DNA of 64,000 bases from Emydura subglobosa (Eukaryota > Chordata > Testudines > Chelidae): the NCBI GenBank assembly GCA_007922225.1, contig ML680086.1, forward strand, positions 7,939,472 to 8,003,471. The letters run 5' to 3'. A program made the position numbers and the translations under genes. Each line of letters starts with the position of its first letter. The stretch's first letter is position 1. The notes beneath the pieces were generated by a model. That model searched no databases and had not been told where the DNA came from. It was given only the letters and a program-made list of their open reading frames with translations. This document shows positions 54,966 to 64,000 of this stretch, in pieces.

Positions 54966-55179
54966 TTTAAGGATGAAGGGTAGTTCAGTCTCCATGGCTT
55001 GTTCATGCTTTGGTTTCACCACCACCAGGGCCAAACGTGATGATGATCTTTGTGATATGGACACGTATGCGAGGAACTGATTGGAGTCACCAGCTCATTT
55101 CACTTAAGACTCCTGAACATCCATCAAATATTATGGAAGGATCTTTCAGACACCACCAACGTAGGAGCATGAGGAAAAG
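54966..55179. other. short sequence between CR1 pieces
   Basis: Not aligned to CR1 by eye. CACCACCACCAGGGCC at about 55018-55033 may be the end of the antisense piece or filler DNA. Confidence 0.35.
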
Positions 55180-56418
55180 TTTCTATAGCTGCTATAAAGT
55201 GGGTGCATAATTGGTTGGAAAACCATTCCCAGAGAGTAGTTAGCAGTGGTTCACAGTCAAGCTGGAAGAGCATATCTAGTGGGGTCCTACAGGGATCAGT
55301 TCTGGGTCCAGTTTTGTTCAATATCTTCATCAATGATTTACATAATGGCATATAGAGTACACTTTTAAACTTTGAGGATGATATCAAGCAGGGAGGGGTT
55401 GCAAGAGCTTTGGAGGATAGGATTAAAATTCAAAATGATCTGAACAAACTGGAGAAATGGTCTAAAATAAATAGGATGAAATTCAGTAAGGACAAATACA
55501 AAGTTCTCCACTTAAGAAGGAATAATCATTGCACACATACAAAATGGGAAATGACTGCCTAGGAAGGAGTACGGCAGAAAGAGATCTGAGGGTCATAGTA
55601 GATCACAAGTTAAGTATGAGTCAACAGTATAACACGTGCAAAAAAAGAAAATATCATTCTGGGATGTATTAGCAGGAGTGTTGTAAGCAAGACACAAGAA
55701 ATAATTCTTCCGCTGTACTCCAGGCTGATTAGGCCTCAACTGCAGTATTGTGTCCAGTTCTGCCACATTTCAGGAAAGATGTGGACAAATTGGAGAAAGT
55801 TCAAAGAAGAGCAACAAAAATGATTAAAGGTCTAGAAAACATGATCTAGGAGGGATGTTTGAAAAAACTGGGTTTGTTTAGTGTGGAGAAGAGAAGACTA
55901 AGAGGGATATGATAACAGTTTTCAAATATAGAAAAGGCTGTTTCAAGGAGGAGGGAGAAAAATTATTTTCCTTAACTTCTGATGATGGGACAAGAGGCAA
56001 TGGGCTTAAATTGCAGCAAGGGTGGTTTAGGTTGGACATTAGGAAAAATTTCCTAATTGTCAGGGCAGTTAAGCTCTGGAATAAATTGCGTAGGGAGGTT
56101 GAGGATGGTAGAGGATGGTAGAGGATGGTGTGAAGGCCAAAAGCATAACTGGGTTCAAATTTAAATTAGTTAAATTCATGGTGGATAGGTCCATCAATGG
56201 CTGTTAGCCAAGATGATCAGGGACATAACCCCATGCTCCAGGTATCTCTAAACTTCCAACTGCCAGAAGCTGGGAGTGGATGACAGGGAATGGATCACTC
56301 AATAATTGCCCTTTTTTGTTCATTCCCTCTGAAGCAACTTACACTGGCCACTGTCAGAAGACAGGATACGGGGTAGATGTACCATTGGTCTGATCCAGTA
56401 GGGCCTCTGATGTATATG
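55180..56418 (+). pseudogene. CR1 ORF2, RT thumb side to 3' UTR, degenerate
   Basis: The plus strand enters CR1 reverse transcriptase at [17 protein letters not shown] (55258-55325), a conserved RT block, followed by FINDL. The catalytic box is FEDD (about 55372-55383) instead of FADD. Then come LEKWSKINRMKFSKDKY, and the C-terminal tail with frames such as KLFSLTSDDGTRGN (55960-55995) and RLDIRKNFLIVRAVKLWNKL. The 3' UTR (56218-56418) ends with GTCTGATCCAGTAGGGCCTC. The endonuclease and the first half of RT are missing. A small triple repeat GTAGAGGATG lies at 56100-56130. Confidence 0.93.
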
Positions 56419-56583
56419 AGCTTCAGTTCTGCTCCACCTTTATGAAAAAAAAACTACTTGCACTGAGCAAACAAATTGGTCACTTAAAGTAGCTTTCAAT
56501 GTTGTTCAGTTTTTTGAGGTTCTGGTTATTTTGTTTTGATTTTTGGAAAAGTGTAAACAGCCTTCCTTAGATTGGTTTGTTTG
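56419..56583. other. unique-looking non-coding sequence
   Basis: Nothing recognised. Confidence 0.5.
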
Positions 56584-56768
56584 CAGGGTTGCTATAGCCA
56601 TGTAGGTCCCAGGAGATAAGAGAGACATGGCAGGTGAGGTAATATATTTTACTGTCCAAACTTCTGTTGGTCTTCAGGATCTGAACGCTCTGTGTATCTT
56701 GCAAGCTTGTACCTTCCACTAACAAAAGCTGGTCCAGTAAAAGATATTACCTCACCTACCTTCTCTCC
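56584..56768. repeat. Penelope-type terminal repeat remnant (copy 2), hairpin
   Basis: The left arm GAGAGACATGGCAGGTGAGG, TAATATATTTTACTGTCC and the right arm TGGTCCAGTAAAAGATATT, ACCTCACCTACCTTCTCTC are inverted copies. Between them, CTGAACGCTCTGTGTATCTT and GCAAGCTTGTACC take the place of the CTGATGA-stem-GAAAGCTTGTC hammerhead-like block. The whole unit is thus a foldback form of the repeat at 28445-28692. Confidence 0.55.
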
Positions 56769-58904
56769 TTTTAGATTAGTTTGGTCTTTAGCCTTATAAT
56801 ATCACCTTGGAACTTACTCTAAAATGTGAAGGATGATTTTATAAGTGATATCCCATGTGCACACATTGAATTCTTCCAGCCTTCATTAATTTGATCCCTT
56901 CCAGGCTGTAATAATGTGATAAAATGTGGAAAGCGGTGACATTTAATATCCGAAAAGAGCATGCAGGGGGGCTTGGAATTGCTAAGTGTTGCTAGCACAT
57001 TTTCAGAGAGGGCCCAGCCCCGAGGGTCAGAGCACAGAAATAATTTAATCCTTGCCCGATAAAAGGAATTGTTAGAAATAATTCACTCCTTGTCATATTG
57101 CATATAGACTAATTCAGGAGCTCATTATTTATTTGGCAAGTATTTAGCATAACAAATCAATTTAAAGTGACACCTGGGAGTAGGTAATTTATACCAAAAG
57201 TCAAAATCAAGATTAAAAAGGAAGATTAAACTTTGTTATTTGTATAAGTGGAGAATTTTGATCCACAACAGGGTTTCCAATAGCTCTCTAACTGCAGCCA
57301 GACTAGAAGGAGGCATATGTTCTGACAGTGTATATAGTGGCAAACAGCTCATCCAGGTCTCCAATCATTCTTCATTACCCTTTGCCAAAGCGGAGGTGAC
57401 AATTCCATCACCTTCTCCAGGATTTAGGACAGCTGGACGTGGAGAACCAAATTCAGAAGTGACGTCTCCTTGCATTCAGACTATTTACAATCCCCTAACC
57501 ATACTCTACCCATGCGTAAAGGAAGATAAATTGGTTGAACACACATGCAGAATGAGGAGAGAGATGTATGAAGGTGTAAGTCAAGGTAAGGTGATGACTT
57601 CTTTAGCTTACACCTTCTTACACATTTCTTCCAGCTCCGGGGAGGGTAGTTAGCCAAACTTAGACTCCCTTACAGATGGATAGAGTGGGTTTAAAAAGAT
57701 CTAGGGAAGTCTTAGCTGAGTATAGGAGGGTATAAATTAGGTTAAGAGTTGGGTTGTTCTGAATTTGGCCCAGTAGTACAGGGAAGTAGTCTTTTTTCCA
57801 TGCAAGTCACTATTGCATTCCCATGTCTGTCTGCATATCAGCATCACTGGCTTCAACCATTAGCACTTCTGTCTATTTGCACTTACACAAAGTTCCTAAT
57901 CCCACAGGAGAGCATCTGCTCATTTGCTCGGCTCTGCCACACAGTCCTGGCTGAGGGCAGAGGGAAATGTCTCAGATCCTTGGCTATCTGAAAGAACCAG
58001 ATCTGTGTGGGGTTACTCAGCCAACCCACCAAGCAGCAGAAATATAACTATGCAGAGAGCTCCACCGGTCTTCACAGACAGATAAAATCAGGTGCCTCCT
58101 GAAATCAGCTAATAGAATAAGGCTCTGACCCTGCAGTGAGCTCCATACAGGAGGACGTCTGCATCTAGGTTGAGCCCTAGTGACTTCAGTGGGGCTATAC
58201 ATGAGCACAGGGTTGGTCCTTCCATTTCTGTCTAGTTCAGTACCTGAGCTGCTCCTTTATTAATTAAATGGCAACTTTCTGTAGCCAGGGAATGGGCTAC
58301 CCAAATACGGGCCTAACACTATCAGAAGTCACCCAAATAAAGAGGCGAAGCAGTGTTATTTTTATTACAACAAATGATTTAGTTTCAGAGGGCTTGATTA
58401 AAGTGGAGGATCAAATTAGCCAGTGATTTTAATTAAGCGGACAGGCCTGTACTTAGCGGCAATGATCAGAATATATTTCACATTACATTCAGTTTTCTTT
58501 TAAAAGTCAGCTTCAAAGAGGGAAGGAATTCTGAGGACAGCGTGGACATGTTAGCTCTCCGCCTGCATTCACTAGCATAGAAATAGGTTTTAACTTCCTT
58601 TTCAGCCATTCTCTTTCCTCGCTCAAAAATCCAACAGCTCTTTCTAATTCACTGGACCTATCTCACAATGTATCATCCCGTGGCATCACTGATACGTTTG
58701 TCTTCCTGGGAGATCACAGAACGATGGCTCCTGGGATGCATACAAGAAAGTGCTGAGGATTTCATCCAGGGGAGATACTTTTAAAAATATAAGTTAAAAC
58801 TAGGTGTGAGCCTGGCCCAAATCCCTGTGTCTGAATCGGCCCAGAGTTGGATTAACTTGGCTCCTGAGCCAAAAAAAATCTGATAACCGCCCTCCCCGCC
58901 CCCC
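56769..58904. other. non-coding sequence; possible conserved elements
   Basis: 57040-57230 and 58240-58500 are AT-rich, repeat-poor and contain TAATTA or ATTTAT-type sites (for example TTATTAATTAAATGG at 58257). They resemble conserved regulatory elements (inference). The 137-codon frame at 57240-57653 has no motif. Confidence 0.35.
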
Positions 58905-58933
58905 CGTTTCCTCCCCCCTCCCACACACACACA
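58905..58933. repeat. C-rich/(CA)n low-complexity run
   Basis: CCCCCCCGTTTCCTCCCCCC followed by ACACACACACA. Confidence 0.9.
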
Positions 58934-59999
58934 GCCTGATAAATTACTCAGCATTTATTTCTGGGATGAACCTGATTCTTATTTCAATTCACCCTTCATC
59001 AGACTGTTCAATGGATCAACAGCTCTGTGTTCCCCTAAACTATGAGTCCCAGCTGCTAGCACCCACCCTCTCTAATGATACAGTTGTGATGAAGGCTGGT
59101 AGCTGACACCCTCCTCTGCCAGCAAGGATATCTGGTCTGCTGGGCTCCCCGACCCGGCATCTCATTGGACTGTTTTGTGTGTGTGCATTCTCCTCTTTCC
59201 ATCCAGTTGTTAATTAACAGCCATAAAAGCTCCGCAAACATTTAAACAGGCTTTAAACAGCTGTGAAAACGAAATTCCAGTGTAAAGCACGCCCACCTAA
59301 TTAATCGAATTAAAGTATCAGCTTCAGAGCCTGAATACAAGTGCATTGCTGCTCCCTCTGGGTTCAGAGCCCTGCCTGAGTGTGACAGCAGCTTAGAAGC
59401 CCTTGTGCCATTGTTCTCAGTGCAAGGCTTGGCTCATCAATAAGTCAAACGCCATTGGGGGGGTGGAGGGGGGCAATGAGCATGGCATCGGATGTGCAGT
59501 TCTTGTCCCCTTAGCAGCGCAGGACACATTCTGCTAGAGGACGAGCAAGTATCACCTGGAGATGGGAAGCAAGTTTCCTTAACCCTCCTTCTGTACTCAC
59601 ACCCCCAGCCTGGCTGCTCTCACCTGTCCCAAAGAGGTGCTCTGCTATCGCCCTTTGCATCTTCTCCCTGGTCTCACTAATGCCCAGCCTGGCCTTTTGG
59701 TCACTGAGGTGACCCCACGGACAGGGGCTCCCACTTGTACCGCATTGTTTGGCTGTGGCTAGGGCTAGCTGTGCCCCCCTTACTGGCTTTAACTTTGATT
59801 CCTTCCCCCCCGGTATCAGTCCTTTTCAGCTCTCCTCTGGACACCTGGGTCCTAACTGGATACTAGGAAGCTGTTTGGAGGTCGCAGTGCCTCTGTCTGC
59901 AATAACCAGTGGTTGCTAAAAGCTCATGCTGACCTTGAATTAGAATTAGCCTGTGACTGTGAGCACAGCTCTGGTTCTCTTGAATAGTGTGTTCACCAT
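58934..59999. other. non-coding sequence; possible conserved element at 59160-59340
   Basis: 59160-59340 is repeat-free and holds TTGTTAATTAACAGCC and ACCTAATTAATCGAATTAAA, dense homeodomain-type sites, which suggests a developmental enhancer (inference). The remainder is GC-richer and featureless. Confidence 0.35.
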
Positions 60000-60290
60000 T
60001 GCCAACCCCAACCTTTAAAAAATCCAGAGGTTGTCTAAAAAAATCAGGATTTTTTTTTAAATGGGTTCTCTTTATTTACCTTCTGGTTGCAGAGCCTTTC
60101 AGGTGCACTTGAGTCACATTTTCAAGATTTTCCCTGCAAGCACGAGGGCTAGAAACGTACTTTAAAAAAAACCAAAGTGATAGCTCAGACTCTTACATAA
60201 TCACATGAATCCAGAAACTGGGGTTTGAAAAAGCATACCAAATATTGTGAGATTCATGATAAAATCATGAGTGTTGGCAAAAGTGTATTT
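60000..60290 (+). repeat. interspersed repeat, family C (copy 3)
   Basis: GGTTCTCTTTATTTACCTTC, TGGTTGCAGAGCCTTTCAGG, TAATCACATGAATCCAGAAA and AAATCATGAGTGTTGGC match the order in 35520-35775. This is the longest copy in the window. Confidence 0.68.
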
Positions 60291-62104
60291 TGAAAGGTCC
60301 TAGACTGACTGTAGCCCTAAAAAGAGTGGTTCTCTATGGATCCACTGAACTGGGATTGTGTGGACAATGGCATGAAAGCATCTGCAACAATAATACGCCC
60401 CTGTGCTGGAATGACTGCACATAAAAGAGAGAGGCAAGTTCATTCTCCATTATCATGATATCATCAGTCATTTTTCTAAGATTGCCAGCTACTTCCAGAC
60501 GTTCGTTATGTCATTTTACATATGGTCACTAAACATCTATCTAAGCATATCTTGCTCACTAGTGACCTGGACTGGGTTCAGATGAGTGACCTCAGAGAGG
60601 TGGAGGAACGGACGTGAGAGTCTCCATGGATGAGATTCAGATTTAACTCCCTTCCGTGGAGTCCCACCCAGAATGAATCTGACACAATCTCATTGCCAGT
60701 CATCTGGATTGTTCAAGCCCCCAGCTCGGCAGATGAACGAATCACCCCAAAGCCGCCAACCTGCTGCAGAAAGGTATGAGGAGGCCAGCAGATTGCAGCA
60801 CCTGTGTCATCATTCTTTGGAATCCCAGTGGAATTAAACGAGACGCTAGAATAATATTCCTAAAAGCCCCTGTCTCTGTTTGAAGCCATGGGCTATTTTC
60901 CCCACACTACGTGTTTATTTGCTTAGGTCTCTAAACTCTGAATGTGAATGTCTTTCTTCATGGCATTGCTTGAGCCTAGAGGTATTTTAGGGAAGCTGGA
61001 TTCTGTACTGTGCATATGTCGGCTCATCTATGAATCAAACTAGGGTCTAACACAGGGCCACGTACCACATGTTGCAGCCTCCCATGCTCCAGTTGTGAGC
61101 ATTCAGGGCTGTGAGGGGTAAAAAGGCCAGGGAGCAGCCGTTCTGCATGGCATGTGCCCTGTGGAACTGAATGGAGGGGAGAACAGAAATCTGCTCTGCT
61201 ACTCCCCTTCTGTGCCTTCTTCTCTCACTGGAGTGGAGTGCTGGCATGGGATGATTAACCAGTGGCAGTTTCGCTTTCAAAAACTAGGATGTGTCTGTTG
61301 ATGTGGACATCAGTTCCACACAGAACTGGGTGGAATGCCAGGGCTATATTTCCCAGCGCTCTGTCTCTTTGTGAGCTGGAACTCTGCTGAAGAAGTCAGA
61401 GGGACACAGCTGAGGTGAGCAGCAGGGGAGCGTGGCCAACAGTGGTGCCCTGGCAGAGCTTCCAGCAATGGGACTGGTGCAAGCTATGCACACTTGGTGG
61501 ATTCTCACCAAAACATTTTAGAACTGGAGCATTTTATTGACATGGCCTGGGCATGTAGGGGTTAAATGTTCTGTGTGGATAGCCTTAGCAAGCCCCCTGG
61601 ATCCACTCCACCTAGGGTCAGCATCCATGTGCTCATTCGCATGGTCATTGCTTCCTCTTGATCAGGTTCTGGGCTCATGTTTTGCCCGTTCACAAGAGGA
61701 CGGCATGCTGTTCATGGCTGGTACATAGCATCGGGCATTAAGATATACAGAGAACCTTTCCCAGCGGAGACCGGTTTTAGCCTGGTTTTTCCCTGATCAG
61801 CTATGGGAGGCTTCTCTTGGCTTCACTTGGTAGAACTACAGCTTCAGGAGGCCCATTTCTAGTCTTGGGTCCAGCCGGCAATGTGTCAGATGAACACACA
61901 CAATGAGCTGGGCAGTAAATCATAGACTGACATTTCCAGAGCTTCCCCCAGTGCGTCCTAGCAACAGCTACAGACCATCCCAGACATAATGGTAATGTGC
62001 ACAATTCAAACAGGCCATGGAACAGTGAGAACAACTCCCAGCAATCTACCTACCAGTGCAATCGGATCAGGCAAAAGCCAAGAGTATAGACCAGAGCAGC
62101 ACAA
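60291..62104. other. unique-looking non-coding sequence
   Basis: Nothing recognised with confidence. Confidence 0.45.
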
Positions 62105-62300
62105 TATAGAGTTATAGAGTTTAAGGCCAGAAGGGGCGACCAGATCATTCTAGTCCAACCTCCTGTCAGGCCATTGACACCACCCAGCACCCACGCCCTA
62201 AACCCAACAATCGAAATCAGACCAAAATATTACAGCCCACAGGAGATTAGACTATTATGTGCCATAGGCAGAGAATAGGAGAGACCGAGGGACTGAGCCA
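62105..62300 (-). mobile_element. CR1 LINE, 3' end (third subfamily)
   Basis: ATAGAGTTATAGAGTTTAAG, GGCCAGAAGGGGCGACCAG and CATTCTAGTCCAACCTCCTG are antisense to a CR1 3' end with a tail of ATAGAGTT-type units. The right part (CAGGAGATTAGACTATTATG, GTGCCATAGGCAGAG) is typical of that subfamily. Confidence 0.82.
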
Positions 62301-62697
62301 TATTTGAATTTTTTACTTTAGCTCCCTACATTATGAACTCTTGGACTTATATAAAAAAGGCAATTGTCACCTTCCTTTTCTGACCATCCTAGGATGTTCA
62401 AGTTATTTGCTCCTTTGCAGCCAGTGCCAGTCTTTCACCTGGAAGAAAGAAGGGAAGTGTCTTATACTCTGTACTTCAGACACATGGATTTCTCTGCATC
62501 AAATCCTGAGATTCTCTGACAGCCACAAAATCACATACATAGCCAGAGTCACAGAAAGTGTAAATCTGTTTAGCTCCATTGACTTCATCTAAGAATCTGG
62601 CCCAAGGTCTCCAAAACATATTAGCAGTTATAATTAGTAATGTCCATTCCCACAGCACCTTTCACACCTAAGAGTGCTGGGGCAATCCATAAACTCT
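62301..62697. other. non-coding sequence with palindromic-repeat half
   Basis: GTGTAAATCTGTTTAGCTCC and ATTGACTTCATCTAAGAATC (62556-62600) form half of a family B-like hairpin with the TTGACTTCA core. Otherwise unique. Confidence 0.4.
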
Positions 62698-62905
62698 CAG
62701 GCCTTGTCTACACACAGGATTTGTCCCAATTACAGCCCTGTCACCAGTGTGGCTGCATTAATGCAAAGTGCAGTGAATCCAGAGTAAGGTGCACGGCTCA
62801 GAACAGTATACTCTGTTTATGCTAACATTTTGCATAAAGGCAGCTACCCGGCACTGACTACATCAACAGCTTGAACCGAGGGAAATTCCCAGTGCACACA
62901 AGGGT
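62698..62905. mobile_element. GTCTACAC-type MITE
   Basis: The left end CAGGCCTTGTCTACACAC and the right end CAGTGCACACAAGGG (inverse of CCCTTGTGTGCACTG) are inverted copies. Internal sequence is degenerate and non-coding. Confidence 0.6.
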
Positions 62906-64000
62906 ATTGTCCCACAGCTGCAGCGTTTGGAGCAATCAGTATAGTGCCAGTAGATGGGGAAAGAGGAGGCAGTGGCTGAAATGTATTTCATGAATTAAAC
63001 AATTATTTTTGATGGACCAGTAGGGTAGAGGAGAATTTGGCCCAAAGACTGCAGCGCCACTTTATGAGTATTACCTAGCATAAGTAACCATAGCACATCT
63101 GTGTTGTTGAACATGTTCTCAGAATTAGGCTTCTGGATCATGTACAGCACAGGTGAGCTACAAGAGCTCGCTGCTAGAACTGGGCCTGAGCCACAGTGTT
63201 TGGATCTGGATCTGAACCTCCCCATGTTCAAAGGGGGAGAGTTTGGATCAGAGGGTTGGGTGAGAGCCTGCCTTTACTGCTCCATCTGTCTTCTTTCACG
63301 TAGCTAGATAAGCACATTCCCTTCGGAGAGGGCATATTAAAGAGGCTGTAGACTGGGTACAAGATGGAAAAGGCTGGGGGCTCTACTGTGTGCTCATTAT
63401 CCTGAGCGATAAATAAGCACTATCTCATAATAATTAATGGTATATTTCTGTTCGTTCTCTAGCAGATAATTATGCATGTTCTCTGGGGGTGATTCTGCTC
63501 TCCCTTATACCACAGTACCTCTGTTCTTGTCAATGGATTTGCTCCAGAATGTGTAGGACAACTGAGTTACGCTCCATGGACTTGATCGCATGCTGGTTGA
63601 AGTCAAAGGAAAAGCTGCTGCTTTTTCATCGGCAAGTTATCTTTCTTTGTGGTAAATCACCAATCTCTCTTAATGTAACTGATTTAGCGGCAGAAGAGTG
63701 ATTTATACCAAATGAATGCAGGACATACATCCTCTCCTGCTTCAATATCTGATCCTTGCAATTCAAACTCTGGAGCACTATAATTATCATGTCCATGTTA
63801 TTAGGGTCACTCTAACCAAACACTCTAATACCACGTGTTAAATCCCACACAGTCAAGGTTAATTAGGTGAAAGAGCAACACGGTGGATTTATCCCATCAC
63901 CTCCATGAAACATCAGTGGTTTGTATTACTAATAATGTAAAATGGCATCTCATTAGGCTCTGAAGTGGGTTAGGTTAGATGTTAATTTGGAGTTTGAACA
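62906..64000. other. unique-looking non-coding sequence
   Basis: A weak family B-like piece (GATTCTGCTCTCCCTTATAC) lies at about 63490. No exon or other repeat recognised up to the window end. Confidence 0.45.

Noticed and set aside
1..64000. CRISPR arrays, bacterial operons, rRNA genes
   Set aside because: No regularly spaced direct repeats, no ribosome-binding-site pattern and no rRNA sequence; the repeats present are eukaryotic.

Overview
This window looks like vertebrate nuclear DNA, most likely from a turtle (Testudines); a crocodilian is the main alternative. The basis is the repeat content: many CR1 LINE pieces in several subfamilies that match common turtle CR1 3' ends by recognition, MIR/CORE-type SINEs with L2-like tails, hAT-like MITEs with GTCTACAC-type ends, a Penelope-like element and two different Ty3/gypsy elements. 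The sequence is AT-rich, has no operon-like packing, and its open frames are almost all short. No complete cellular gene, rRNA, functional tRNA or CRISPR array was found. Everything with a recognisable protein signature is a decayed mobile element.

Layout: 1-13 kb is mostly unique non-coding sequence with scattered MIR, CR1 and MITE copies and one possible LTR. 14.6-16.5 kb holds two CR1 pieces joined head to tail. 20.3-23.6 kb is a minus-strand gypsy element (1.16-kb LTR, gag, protease, integrase) whose reverse transcriptase has been deleted. 24.5-25.9 kb holds a CR1 split by another CR1, then a minus-strand Penelope-like piece with a GIY-YIG endonuclease. 26-33 kb is mainly unique, with MITE, MIR and LTR remnants. 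At 33.9-34.2 kb lies a clean hAT-type MITE with an exact 8-bp target duplication.

Near 38.1-38.4 kb a minus-strand frame with one membrane segment is the best candidate for a real terminal exon, but the case is weak. 40.6-44.5 kb holds the most interesting item: a minus-strand Gmr1-like Ty3/gypsy element with a SCAN-related gag and integrase placed before reverse transcriptase. 53.1-56.4 kb is a CR1 with 5' leader, SGNH-esterase ORF1, an inverted CR1 piece and the 3' part of ORF2. The rest, to 64 kb, is unique or weakly repetitive sequence with some likely conserved non-coding stretches.

The window therefore reads as a gene desert or a very large intron that has collected retrotransposons. 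Several families of short palindromic repeats sharing a TTGACTTCAATGG-like core recur across it. Family names rest on motif recognition from memory; no database search could be run.
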